From NCBI GenBank assembly GCA_013397455.1, contig VYZB01000381.1, positions 738,712 through 802,711 of the forward strand: a DNA stretch of 64,000 bases, given 5' to 3'. Source of the DNA: Crotophaga sulcirostris. Its lineage: Eukaryota; Chordata; Aves; Cuculiformes; Crotophagidae. The notes below the pieces were generated by a model, which saw only the letters and a list, made by a program, of their open reading frames with translations, was not told where the DNA came from and searched no databases. A program made the position numbers and the translations under genes. This document shows, in pieces, positions 38,321 to 49,400 of this stretch; position 1 is the stretch's first letter; every line of letters begins with the position of its first letter.

Positions 38321-38858
38321 TACCCTGCACTGGTGCAGCCCCAGCTCGAGGGCTGTGTGCAGTTTCGGGTGCCTCAGTAGGAAAAGGACATCAAGCTACT
38401 GGAGAGTGTCCAGAGGAGGCCACAAAGCTGGTGAAGGGTCCAGAGGAGAAATCATATGAGGAGCAGCTGAAGTCACTTGGTCTGTTCAGCCTGGAGGAGA
38501 CTGAGGGGGGGCCTCATAGCCCTTTGCTTTTTCCTCACAAGGGAAGGAGGAGGAGCAGGCGCTGATCTCCTCTCTGGTGACCGGTGACAGGACCTGAGGG
38601 GATGGCAGGGAGATGTGCCAGGGGAGGATTCGGTTGGATATTAGGAAAAGGCTCTTTACTCAGAGGGTGGTGGAGCCCTGGAGCAGCTTCCCAGGGAAGC
38701 AGTCACAGCACCAAGCCGGACAATATTCCAGAAGCATTTGGACAATGCCTTCAGCCACACAGTGTGAGTGTTGGGGTTGTCCTATGCAGGGACAGGAGCT
38801 GGACTCGATGGTTCTTGGGGAGTCCCTTCAAACTCAGGCCATTCTGTGATTCTGTGAC
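38321..38858 (+). mobile_element. CR1 LINE, 5'-truncated, sense strand
   Basis: About 540 bp in plus orientation. It contains the CR1 ORF2 blocks GTCCAGAGGAGGCCAC, CTGTTCAGCCTGGAGGAGAC and GGATATTAGGAAAAGG, and ends with the typical 3' terminus ATTCTGTGATTCTGTGA. It belongs to a different subfamily (ATTCTGTGA terminal unit) from the TATCACAG copies and carries frameshifts and stops. Confidence 0.93.
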
Positions 38859-40420
38859 TGGTGGTAGAACCACTGCCAGTGAGCTCCCTGTCAGCAGAGC
38901 AAGCTACACCCCTGGCAGCACCCACCCTGCCTGCCCCCACCTCCTGGCTGGGAGATGCACCCAGCCACCCCACCAGCTCTAGGTCTGGAGAGGCTCATAC
39001 CCTTAACCAGGGACAGGTGACCCACCTGGCTCTGTCCTCCAGGGCAGTTCCCCAAATCCAAGAGAACGGTGCCTCCATGAGGGTAGGGGATGCCCATGGT
39101 CCCATTCCCATAGCTGGTGCCTGCGTCCCACCAGCTCACCCCCACAATCGAACTGTCGGCAACCAATGTTCACAAACGAAAAATGCACAAAGGCAAGGGG
39201 AACCATGTGATATTTCCAGGCTCAGGGAAGCGGCAGTTGTTTTTACTCATTTCTCTGCAATCATCCTGGTTGCGCAGGAGTTTTCCCCAGCTCTGGTCTT
39301 GCTGCCCAGCCATGGGCCGTGTTGGTGCCGGCGCTGCTCAGCACAGTTTGGCACCCATGGTAATAAAAGCAGTTTCCACATCTCTTGGTAAATATCAAGG
39401 TTGGGGATTTTTGGGGGTTGTTTTCCAGCAAGTTGAGTAGAAGAACCAATAAGGACAAAGATATATGAATACCTGCTGCCCTTGGCTCAAAATGAAACAA
39501 GAGAGGCAGGCCACTGGCAAAGGTTAGTTAATACCACTTACCGCAGTATCACAGAGTCGCCGTTGGCTGCTGCTGAGAAGGGCAAAGGAGGCAGTTCTTC
39601 AAACACGAAGTGAGAATGACTTTATGAAAAACTGCAAAGTAAACACCTCCAAGCATCCTTTGTCTGTGACCGGCCGCAGGCTGGGGGGGACTGAATGCCC
39701 TTGCCCCCACGGCAGCACACAGGGGCCGGCACCTGTGGGGAACAGGGACAGCAAGTGGGGAGTGAGAAGAGGAGGAAAAAGAGGGAGCTATGATGAAGCT
39801 TTGGGGAGCACCATGGGCTACTTGTGCTCTGGGATGAGCTGTTTGCACAAGAGAGTGGTAAGGAGCTGGCAAGATGGGATCCTTGTCAGGAAACCAGATT
39901 CCTGCTGCTCATGGGCCTTGCCGCTTGCCAGCAGTCCAGTGAGAAGGGAGTCAGGAGTATGGAGTCATGGAGTATGGAGCACTCACACCAACCCACCTAC
40001 CTTTCTCTGGGGGAGAACAGGTGAGAGTGGCTTTGCAGGGGGAACTGGAAGTAGTATATGATGGACACCAGAGCACTGGGACAGGCATCTAAGCAATGGA
40101 AATGTGATGTGGCTCATCTGCCTGGGCTTCAGGGAAAATGTGGGATCATGCCCTGGGGAAGGTTAGTGTCTGAATTGATGAGTGTGGGAAGGAGCACAAG
40201 GGTTATGACTTGAATGTGGATCTCACAAAACTGGAGACAGATATGTGCTGGAGGGGGCTGGCACCCCAAGAGTTACTGCTGGTGGTCCCAGTTGTTGAGC
40301 CACCTCAAGGATCTTGCAAGCAGAGGGGCCTGCAGGTGAAATGGCTGAGAAGCACCAGCAACATCAAGCAGGCTCACGTCTCTGATAAAAACCACCTGAC
40401 ACTGTGGGACAGCACCATGA

Positions 40421-40770
40421 ATCAGAGAAACATAGAAAGGTTTGGGCTGGATGAACCTTTAAAGATCATCTAAGTCCAACTCCCCTGCCATTGGCAGTCA
40501 CCTTCCAGCAGACAAGGTTGCGCAAAGCCTTGTCCAACCCGACTTTGAACACTTCCAGGGATGGGGCATCCATAAATTCTCTGGGTAACCTGTTCACATG
40601 TTCCAACCATGCTCACAGTAAAAAATGTCTTCCTTCCAATCTAAACCTACCTTTTTCCAGTTTAAAACTGTTACCCCTTGTCCTGTCACTACAGGCCCTG
40701 GTAAAAGGTCCCTCTCTATCTTTACTATCAGCATCTGTTAAATATTGCAAAGCTGAAATAAGGTCTCCTT
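40421..40770 (-). mobile_element. CR1 LINE, outer element, 3' part (interrupted by a second CR1)
   Basis: Starts with the CR1 terminal block CATAGAAAGGTTTGGGCTGG and runs through the ORF2 C-terminal region to GCTGAAATAAGGTCTCCTT. The continuation expected next in CR1 (AGAGCC...TCTCGAGGCTGAG) is found only at 41527, on the far side of another CR1. The element is therefore split. Confidence 0.88.
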
Positions 40771-41519
40771 CACAGAATCATAGAATGGTCTGGGTTGGAA
40801 GGGAAGTTCTAACCCCCCTGCCATGGGCAGGGACCCCTCCCACCAGCCCAGGCTGCTCAAGGCCCCATCCAACCTGGCCTGGAACACCTCCAGGGACGGG
40901 ACAGCCACAGCTTCCCTGGGCACCCTGTGCCAGCATCTCACTGCCCTAACCATGAAGAATTTCTTCCTAATGTCTAATATAAACCTTCCCCCTTCCAGTT
41001 TAAAGCCATTCCCCCTCATCCTGTCACTACTTGCCCTTGCAAAAAGTCCCTCCCCAGCTTTCCTGCAGCCCCTTCAGGTACTTGAAGGCCGCTATGAGGT
41101 CTCCCCAGAGCCTTCTCTTCTCCAGGCTGAACAACCCCAACTCCCAGCCTGTCCTCGCAGTAGAGGGGCTCCAGCTCTCTGATCATCTTCATAGCCTCCT
41201 CTGGGCCCGTTCCAACAGCTCCATCTCCTCCTTGTGCTGGGAATTCCAGAACTGGACCCAATATTCCAGGTGGGGTCTCACGAGAGTGGAGCAGAGGGGC
41301 AGAATCCCCTCCCTTCTGATGCAGCCCAGGACAGGGTTGGCCTTCTGGGCTGTGGGCGCCCATTGCCGGCTCGTGCCGAGCTTCTCACCAAGCAGCACCA
41401 GCAGCCCCTCTCGGCAGGGCTGCTCCCAGTCACCCCGCCCCCCATCCTGGACTGAACCCGCGCACTGCCCCAACTCGGGGGCAGGACCTTGCGCTTGGCC
41501 TGGTTGAGCCTCATGAGGT
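40771..41519 (-). mobile_element. CR1 LINE nested inside another CR1
   Basis: About 750 bp with a clean 3' terminus (CACAGAATCATAGAATGG). It extends further 5' than any other copy in the window, to the ORF2 block CTTGGCCTGGTTGAGCCTCA. It lies within the outer CR1, and the sequence TCTCCTT flanks it on both sides (40764-40770 and 41520-41526), which looks like a 7-bp target-site duplication. Confidence 0.88.
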
Positions 41520-41582
41520 TCTCCTTAGAGCCCTCCCTCTCGAGGCTGAGCAATCCCAGCTCTCCCAGCCGTTCTGCACAGG
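41520..41582 (-). mobile_element. CR1 LINE, outer element, 5' part
   Basis: The remaining ~60 bp of the outer CR1 (GAGGCTGAGCAATCCC, CAGCCGTTCTGCACAGG), rejoining the part that ends at 40770. The copy is truncated where the CpG island begins. Confidence 0.8.
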
Positions 41583-41791
41583 TGAGGTGAGGTGAGGCGC
41601 CGCGGCCACCTCAAGCTCCCGCTCCAGGAGGTCCGCGCGCTGTGCTGGAGCTCCCGGAGCGGGAGGCAGAGCTGCAGGCAGGCACACAGACCCGTGCTCC
41701 GGGGCGGGCGCCGGGGCTGCCTGGCACAGCCTGGCGATGAGGAGCAGGAGGGCCGGGGGCCGCCCAACCGCTGCTCCAGGAGCCCAGCCCC

Positions 41792-41914
41792 GCCCCGCAG
41801 CGCCCCCCGCCGGCGGGAACCCAGCCCAACGCCCCCCTCCCCCACGGCCCCGCAGCGCCCCCTGCCGGCGGGAACCCACACCCTGCCCCGCGGCCCCGCA
41901 GCGCCCCCTGCCGG
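41792..41914 (-). promoter_or_regulatory. Three tandem CTCF-like motifs in repeated units
   Basis: The block GCCCCGCAGCGCCCC is repeated from 41792, 41847 and 41893. On the minus strand units two and three give CCGGCAGGGGGCGCTG (41853-41868 and 41899-41914), which fits the CTCF core consensus CCASYAGRKGGCRS except at the third base. Unit one (41798-41813) has the A of the AGG core changed. A similar core on the opposite strand, AGGGGGCGCTG, is at 41983-41993. Confidence 0.55.
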
Positions 41915-41975
41915 GCCGGTCGGGGGGAGGCGGGGCAGGGGGCAGCGCAGGCCGTGGGGGCGCTGTGGGAACGCC

Positions 41976-41998
41976 GGGAGGGAGGGGGCGCTGCGGGG
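41976..41998 (+). other. Canonical G-quadruplex motif
   Basis: Four G runs of 3, 3, 5 and 4 with loops of 1, 1 and 6 nt lie in the CpG island. This fits the usual four-run quadruplex pattern and overlaps the plus-strand CTCF-like core. Confidence 0.6.
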
Positions 41999-42126
41999 CC
42001 CGAGAAACGGGGGCTCCGGGCGGTGCCTGCACGGGGAGCGGGCGAGGAAGGGGAGCGAGGGAGGAGGGCGCTGTGGCCTCCCTGATGGCCCCACAGAAAT
42101 CTGTGTCCAGGCATCCCAGCTCTCGG

Positions 42127-42326
42127 CTGCGCTAGCCAGCTGGCGGCTGGAGTAGCCAATGTGTGGCTGCACTAGGCAACATGTGGCTGCACTAGCCAAT
42201 ATATGGCTGCACTAGCCGGCTTACAGCTACACTAGCCAACTTGCAGTTGCACTAGCCAACATGCAGCTGGAGTAGCCAGCTTGCAGCTACACTAGCCAAC
42301 TTGTGGCTGGAGTAGCCAGTGGGGGA
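42127..42326. repeat. 20-bp minisatellite, ten copies with exact period
   Basis: Ten consecutive units of 20 bp, starting at 42127 and every 20 bp to 42307, with a consensus near ctgcactagccaacatgtgg. The units differ by substitutions only; no indels were seen. All but the third unit retain TAGCC. Several units carry CCAAT or CANNTG E-box cores. No spacers separate the units, so it is not a CRISPR array. Confidence 0.95.
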
Positions 42327-43354
42327 GAGCAGTCTGTGTGCCAGCAGCGAAGCGGGGCTGCAGCCCCAAGGGCTCCCGTGCAGGGGGCGGGGGGACCGTG
42401 CAGAGCTGGGGCCAGAGGGAGCCGCAGCTCTGTGTGGGTGTGGGATGGCCGGGAGGCGGCTGCCTGACCTTTGAGAAGTGACTCTTCTGTTTTCCAAGGA
42501 AATTCCTACTACCAGCCCGTGCGTGGAAAGCACCGTGGGTTTTGGGTGAGAGGACACTGACACAGATACCAGAGCATTGCTCTTTGGTTGGGAGCACCAT
42601 TCTGGCATGGAGCAAAGTGGGGTGAGTGCTGGGGTTCTCCAAAGCAGTCACAGACAGAGGAGCAGGGGCTGTGGCAGAGCTGTGTGCACACCCCTGATGC
42701 TCTCTGTTCCTAAAGAGGGATAGGGACCAAAAAAACCTCTTACGTAGCTCAAGTTGAGCCCCTGAGTGTAAAAGCCACTCTTTTCTCGCTTCCTTGTAGG
42801 GCAGTCCAATTTCCCACCCTCCCTCTTTCAGTCCCCTAAGCTGTTGGCAGCCTCTACAGCCTCTCTAAAAGTCAGTGGCCTCTCCCAGCCCACCGGGACC
42901 TGGCAGAGGCACCAGCAGCATCCAGAGAGCCCCCCACCAGCTCCAGCAGACAGCAACTGGGCTGGGAGTCAGAGCAAGCCTGCAGCTAGGAAGGCTCCAG
43001 CTTGGTCCAGGACTGGAAGCTGAAGGTGGCAATGCCATGGCCCAGGTGGGCTCTCAAGATATGTACCTGCTGCTCCTGCCCATGCCCAGGAGATGCCACT
43101 GTAATGCACACTCCTGTAACATGTCCAGCAAGACACCTGTCCCCTGGCAACATTTGTACCTCTGCTAACAGGGCTTGGAGAGGGACACATGATACCAGAA
43201 TCAGGAATCTCAGAGAGCCCACCTCCTACGGGGATCAGGAGAGGTTTGAGCCCGGGGCTGTGCAGAGATGGAGCCTTCTCCCTTCAATTAACACTCACAG
43301 TCCGTGGCTTTATGGAGCAAAGGCCCAAACTCTCCACTTCAGCCTCACTGGGTC

Positions 43355-44077
43355 CTAGCCAAGTGAAAAGAAAGGCCCTGAACTGACTGGAATGCAGCAA
43401 AAGGCTGTGCGGAGGACATACAGGGGCCTGGGCAAAAACCTGTCCAGGCACTGCCAGGGCTCAGAGAGCTCCTGCCTGAGCCTTGGCTGGAGTAGCTGAG
43501 CATGAAACCAGTGGAGATCCATCACTGTTCTGCTGCTAGCTTTGCTAGCTGCTTCTAGCCTGCTTGGTTTCAAAGGACATCTTGTATTTCTCTTCCAAGC
43601 TGGCTGTTTCCAGGGCAGGAAGTTTTGCTGCAGCGTGGCCATTTGCCAGAGAAGAGCCATGGCCTGCACCCGCAGCACTGCCAGTGTTGCCTGTGGGTGG
43701 GTGGCAGGGAGGTGAGAGCCCCCCCACAGGGACGGGCACACAGGCTGTCCAGGTGAGCAAAAAGCTTGGGATGCCTGCAGCCTGACCACCTGGTGTCCCA
43801 CAGGGAGATCCCGCTGACCACCAAAGAGGAAACAAATACTTGCAAGAGCCTGAAAATTCATTACCATGAACACTCTGCAGAGGGAAATAAAATCCTGAAG
43901 AGAGAAGCAGGCCCAGCAAGTGCTCAGTGAGAGGGATTGTGTTATTGAAAGTATGAAGACTGGCTCCTGGCAGCAGCTGAGAAATGGGTTAGGACTCAGC
44001 CACTGCTCCAGGGTCCAGGCAGAGGGACGGCTGCACAGGAGGTGGTGGGAGCCAGGCCAGACACTGCTTTTCTCCAC
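43355..44077 (-). other. Unassigned 240-codon open frame, probably non-coding
   Basis: An uninterrupted minus-strand frame with no recognisable domain. A second minus-strand frame (43545-43919) is open over the same stretch, and its tail, reading LETASLEEKYKMSFETKQAR, is preceded by an acceptor-like CCCACCCACAG. Either could hold a lineage-specific exon, but G+C is moderate-high and chance explains frames of this kind in a 64-kb window. Confidence 0.15.
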
Positions 44078-44960
44078 CAGCTTTTTTTCAGGTCCTGTCC
44101 TTGCACATCCCTCTAGAGAACCTCAGGCAACACATCCTCTCAGGGCAAAAACTTTGCCTGTAACAGAGCCAACATGCTTCACACTAAAAAGAGGCAGCTG
44201 GCAGCATTTTGGGAGGTCCCAAAGACAGAATTGCTCCCAAAGACAGAAGTTATGGGAAGGGAGGGGAAATCCAGGAAGAAAGTATGGAACATGGAAAGAA
44301 CTAATATCAGATATCCCTGGAGTTTAAGGGCTGGAAAAGGAGGTTATAGAGAGAAACACGCACAAAAGAAACAGTCATGCTCAGGGAAGACTTCCTTCCA
44401 AGCTGTTGTCACATTTAGGTCAAGCTCATCTTCTCCCCAGCACCACATCAGTGCTCCTGGCTGGAGTGTGCATCTGTACCAGATGCTAAAAGCTTCGTTC
44501 CCTTGCAGTTTGCAGCAAAGTAGCCTCATCCACACTGGCAATGGGTAGGTCACCAACTGGGAGAGGACTCTGTATACTATTGCTCCTCTAAGATACCCTC
44601 AGTGGTGCCAACGTGTGCGATGGGGTCTGCCCCAGTTCAGACCAAGGCACTTTCTCACTGGCTTCATATCTAGGAGTCAGGGACACAGCACACCTGGCTG
44701 ATTATCTTCCCAACTTCCACACCTCTGTGCTCAGCATTGGCAAAAGCCTAGGGCAAGCTTTAGGAGCTTTCCCAGCACATCAGCTAGGGGCAAAGCTGGT
44801 ATCCAGCAGTGACCCAAATGAATTGTTCATCTCTTTCCATGAAGGGATCACCACCACAAGGACATTGTGACAGCTCCTCTATCTCTTTCTCATCCCTGAA
44901 ATGAGTTCAAACTGCTGTACTGAGGCCTGAAAAAAGAAGGACGAGGTAAGGATGAGATGG

Positions 44961-45092
44961 TCTCTACACTGGATATTTTTAAGGCTCAGCTTGACAGGGC
45001 CATCTCACTTAAACTATAAATTGCCTAAAAAGGTTGGACTAGATGATCCTTGAGGTCCCTTCCAACATGACATTCTATGATTCCATGATTCT
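44961..45092 (+). mobile_element. CR1 LINE 3'-end fragment
   Basis: CTGGATATTTTTAAGGCTCA, then AGGTTGGACTAGATGATCC and the terminal ATTCTATGATTCCATGATTC. It is a sense-strand CR1 3' end of about 130 bp, just beyond the predicted JDP2 transcript end. Confidence 0.93.
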
Positions 45093-45374
45093 CACACCTC
45101 TGCCTTTCCAGCCAGCAAGCCAAGCCCTGCCTGCCCTCTTCAGTGCAACGCTGAGCTACTTCTTGCTTGACAATGGTCAGAGCTGCCTCCAAGGTTCCCA
45201 GCTTCCCCACGGTGAACACCCCTGGCCCACTGCTGCTAACTCAGAGAACCACTAGCTCCAGCATCCCTCCCGGCCAGGAACCCACCCACATGGTCAGACC
45301 TGGCACATGCTGCCACAATGCCAAGCTCTGTCAGAGCTCACCATGGCCTGACCCAGACAGAGCACAGGAGGGCA

Positions 45375-46255
45375 GCATAAGTAAAGGTAACATTTACTGA
45401 GAGATACAGAACTGAGTATTATGAAGGACATACATGGATGGAGAAGGTAGCAACACCGCTGTGGAGGGCGGCTTGGATCCCCTTCCCAGCACCCGGGAGC
45501 AGGAGCCAGATGCTACCAGACAAGTAACACAATGGAGATAACTGTGGCATATGCGTTTGTAACAAACAGACCATCATAACATACATTTCTATGGGATCAC
45601 ATCTAGTGATTATATAAATCCATATAGAGATCGCTGTATAAAAACTTTGTAAAAAATACTTTTAAAAAAAGTGTAAAAATGTGCATTCAAAAGCACGGCC
45701 GACACGGACAGCTGGGCTGTAAACATTATACTGAGAGTGTGCTTGTGGGGGGCGCCTGCGCCACCGAGCCCCGACAGGCCTGCCCACCAGACGGGGCTGA
45801 GTCAAGTGTTTGCGGTTCTTGGGTTTGGGTTTCCCTCTGGAGTGTGCACAAGGAGCAGTGGTGGCCTCTGGGCAGGGCACTGGTGGGCACTGCACGGTCG
45901 CCGCTCCTCCACCCATGGTCCCTGCTCCCCACAGGGCACGCAGTCCTGGAGGGACGTGCTGCAGCATCATGGGTCCCCAGGGCCACGAGCAGGCTGGAGG
46001 GCCATGATGAGGTATCACAGGGAGCTTGCCCTCACTGGCACCGCTAGCCCTGCTCCCGGGTTCAGCCTCAGAGTACATGGTGGGCAGGTTCCTGATCTTC
46101 TCTGTCCCCATATTTGTTTGGTCCATAGTTCCCAAGGAAGCCCACTGGGTCCTGGCTGCACCAGGCCTGGGTGCACAGTTCTTCATACAATACATACATT
46201 AGAGACCCTGGAAGACCCTGCACCATTGTCTCCTCCTCCTGGCCCAGTGCCACCT
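45375..46255 (-). other. JDP2: JDP2 3' untranslated region
   Basis: This follows the JDP2 stop codon and runs to a variant poly(A) signal. The part at 45597-45680 is very A+T-rich with T-runs in the sense strand, in contrast to the GC-rich coding exons. A TGAGTCA at 45798-45804 lies within it. The end point is an estimate. Confidence 0.5.
45393..45398 (-). terminator. JDP2: Candidate JDP2 poly(A) signal AGTAAA
   Basis: TTTACT on the plus strand gives AGTAAA, a known variant signal, about 860 nt after the stop. I found no AATAAA on the minus strand between the stop codon and this point, so it is the best candidate. Cleavage would be near 45375. Confidence 0.4.
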
Positions 46256-46441
46256 TCACTTCTTCTCTAGCTGCTCCAGCAACGGGTTGGCTTCACTCTC
46301 AGGTGTCTTGATGCTGTCTGTTCGCACGATGCAGGTGGGACGGTGCCGGTTCAGCATCAGGATCAGCTGCTGCCTCTCCTGTTTGAGCTCTTCTATCTGG
46401 GCCTTTAGTTCAGCATTCATGAGTTCCAGACGCTCGGACTC
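46256..46441 (-). CDS. JDP2: JDP2 last coding exon (zipper and C-terminus)
   Basis: Encodes residues 103-163, ESERLELMNAEL to LEQLEKK and a TGA at 46258-46256. The acceptor is GTTCCACTAG ending at 46442. Nearly identical to the human exon; Val146 is Ile and Gly153 is Ala. Confidence 0.97.
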   Translation of the reverse strand, partial: ESERLELMNAELKAQIEELKQERQQLILMLNRHRPTCIVRTDSIKTPESEANPLLEQLEKK

Positions 46442-49400
46442 CTAGTGGAACAGAAACACAAACCCACGTCACTTCACTCCAATAAGGCAAGCTACAAGGA
46501 GGAACCATGTGACCAGGAAGGCACCTCTGCTCAGTGCTGCCCCTCAGCCCCAGCAGCACAGGAGTAGCCTGCAGTCCTGCCAAGGCATCAGGTCCCTCCA
46601 GGCAGTTCCTCCCCAGCCCCACTGCCTTGTGTTACCTAGTGCCAGCACAAAGAAATACACAGCCACCTCCTACGACAGGTGTCAGCTGCACCACAGGAAA
46701 CCTCTGCCTTGGTGCTTTCCATGGTCTAGACAGGCGTTTGAAAGCAAACCCACATTTACATTTTCACTCCTCACAGTATTACAGTATTACAACCTGCAAG
46801 GATCTGCCCTTGTGAAACAGCTGTCATTTGCCCATGTCCCACCACCCCTTTCAGAAAAGCAGCAAGGTGCTGTGAGAGTTTCCCTGCCTTGGGGTCACAG
46901 GTGAAAGCGCATCTGGCTTCTGAACTGGGAAACCTTCAGGAATCTGGGCAAGGGGCCAGCGTGCTGTTGGTCCCTGTCCTGTGCCACACTCCCACTGAGA
47001 CAGGGACACTATCAGCCCTCTCTCCCCCAAGTCCAAAGCCCACCTCCAGCCCCCACGACCCCTGGTACCTTGGGCACAGGGATTCTGTCAGCTCTGCCTG
47101 CACATGGCCACCACCTTCACAGTCCCATAGAAGAGGGGGCAATGGACCTGTGTTTCCCCAGATAAGGGCACAGGAGCAAGCGAGGCAGAGGGGCAGTTCA
47201 GGAGGGAGCAATGCCCACCAGTTGGGACACCTTTCTAGGCAGGTGCCCCTGCCAAGGTCCCTGCTGCACCCTGGGACAGGTCAGGGAACCCACCCGCTGC
47301 AGGAACTCTGTCCTCTCCTTCTTCTTGTTACGACATCGTGCTGCTGCTACTTTGTTTTTCTCCCTGCGCCTTTTCCTCCTCTCCTCTTCCTCGTCCAGCT
47401 GCAATGAGACAGATGCAGGTCAGAGTTGGTAGGTGTGGGGTAGGTAGGAGGTAGGGGCCAGCATCCAGCAGGCTCGCTGGTGGCAGGGCAAGGAGAGGGG
47501 TGGTAGCCACTTGTGCCAGTGGCCACCAGCAACGCGGTCTGATCTTCACCAGGAGCCAAGCATGCTGCTGCCACAGCCTCTGGCTCCACTCTGTAGGGAC
47601 ATGGGGAAGGAGACCAGTGCAGTACCCACAGCTTCCCCCACAAAAAAGAGGGCAGAGACAAGGGCAATAGAGCCCCATCCTGCAAAAATGGCCACAGTTT
47701 GTCACACAGACACCTACAGGCACAGCTCTGAGCACAGTCATTCAAAGCATCACACTCGCAGCCAAGGGCAAGAGGCAGAGAAACCTGAAAGATCCCCCAG
47801 CTGGGCCTGGCTGTTCCCCACCCCTCCCAGTACACCGGGACTGTCTGCTGCAGCTCCAGTGCCAGTCGAGTCACAGGGCCACCACAGTAAGGTGGGGACA
47901 GGTCCCGTATCCCCTGTAAAGCAGCAGGACATGGCAGTGCCTGCAGTTTGCCATGACTCAGTCGCTGTCTGACTCAAACCACACAGGCCGTGTCAATAAG
48001 CCCTATAGGCTGGAAACCCATAATCAGAGTATTTAGGGGTATTTACTACAAAGCCTGCGTAAATGGCCTATGGCACATTTACATCCGAGAACCCAAACCA
48101 GCTCCTTCAAGAAAAATCTGAGTGCTGGAAATCCCGGGAAAGACAGCATCCAGATTACATTTTGTAGCATGGCTAGAGAAGAAAAGGTTCCCAGTGCCCT
48201 CACCTGGGACTCCAAAATCTGAGATGTCAGACTGAACTGCCTTGTCCCTATCAACTGATACCTGCCAGCACGCATCTCTTCAAATGCAGAGGCAGCAACA
48301 TTTGCTTTATGAGCACTTCCACAAGCTACGTATTTGTACCATCTCTAAGGGCAGCCCCAGTCTGAGAAGGCAGCCCCGTCATTCCCTTCAGGTCTCCCCA
48401 AGTCAGTGTGGTGGAGGCACACATCTGCTAGACGAGCCTCTCACAGCATACACCATCTTAAACAGCCTTGTTGCTCTGGCACCTGGGCTTCGCCACCTCA
48501 AAAGGGAAGTCAGAGATTCCCAATACTAAGGCTACAAAGTGGCAGCAGGAGTGGGCCACCAGATTACCCACGTGTAGGTACACCAGTGGTGCCTGCAGGA
48601 AGCAAAAGCTGCAGGTGCCACTGTCCATGGCAAACTGCACATGCAGCAAGTCCAAAGCTCACTAATCCAAACATCTCTATGTGGTGTGCAAGGACAGGAT
48701 GAAACATTGACTCAGCAGAGTTACAGTGAAGGGGTACCTTAAGAAAGTTGCATGTCCAATATGCAGCACGTAGCATGCTTTCAAAGACAATGTCCAAGTT
48801 TTATAGCACTAATAGCTCTTGCATCTTCTCTGCCTTACTTCTCAAGCATTGTACCAAGGCTGCTACTTTAGATGGGGTTCAAATATTAAGCAAAGTCAGC
48901 ACAGGCTATGCACAGACTTCCATAATGCTGGGCTGCCACCATTCCTTTGCCAAGGCAGAGCCATTGGGCATCCCACACCACACTTGGGAGAAACAGGATG
49001 GCAACACTGATGCCCCCAAGTCCATTAGAAATGGCCAGCTCTCACTACATCCATGTAACTCAGATGTGCCAGGCATTAGTAAAAGTGACCAGGAAAGCTT
49101 GAACTTAACGCTTTGCTGCCTTTTCCTCCCGGCAGGGCCCAGATACCCTGCAGCAAGGCACAAGCAGCTCTTACAAAATTCCCACACAGAGCTGAAGAGG
49201 AAGCAGACATCAAGGTAGTGACTATTCCACTCTGCACATTTAACAACCACTCATCTACCCCTTAGATAGCTTCTCAGCCATTTAGTTCAAGGGTTGTTAG
49301 GAGGGTGCATACACAGGACGTGTTCACAGCTCTAAAGCTCAAGAAACATGCCCCAAACTTTCCTGCAAAGTACATCTTGGGTTGTAACAGGAACTGGAAG

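Larger units (their letters stand above)
41590..42080. promoter_or_regulatory. Intergenic CpG island between BATF and JDP2
   Basis: About 490 bp of very high G+C with dense CpG, bounded by CR1 on the left and normal sequence on the right. Overlapping frames are open on both strands simply because stops are rare, so no protein is called. It holds tandem 46/55-bp spaced units with CTCF-like motifs and a G-quadruplex motif. It may be an insulator or the promoter of an unrecognised non-coding RNA. Confidence 0.65.
27346..45374. other. Intergenic region between BATF and JDP2
   Basis: About 18 kb with no recognised protein family, matching the gene-free interval between these genes in mammals. It contains six CR1 copies including a nested pair, a GATA-motif cluster, a CpG island with repeated CTCF-like motifs and a 20-bp minisatellite (all listed separately). 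A 240-codon minus-strand open frame at 43355-44077 has no recognisable domain. Confidence 0.7.

Noticed and set aside
41511..42199. Overlapping open frames of 130-220 codons on both strands
   Set aside because: They sit in the CpG island, where stop codons are rare; they overlap in almost all frames and are rich in Pro, Arg, Gly and Ala with no domain.
42127..42326. CRISPR-like array
   Set aside because: The 20-bp units follow one another directly with no spacers, and the genome is avian. It is a minisatellite.
46771..46795. CACAGTATTACAGTATTAC similar to the CR1 terminal repeats
   Set aside because: Only ~25 bp with no adjoining CR1 body (the usual AAGGTTGGAAAGG does not follow). It may be a relic but is too short to call.
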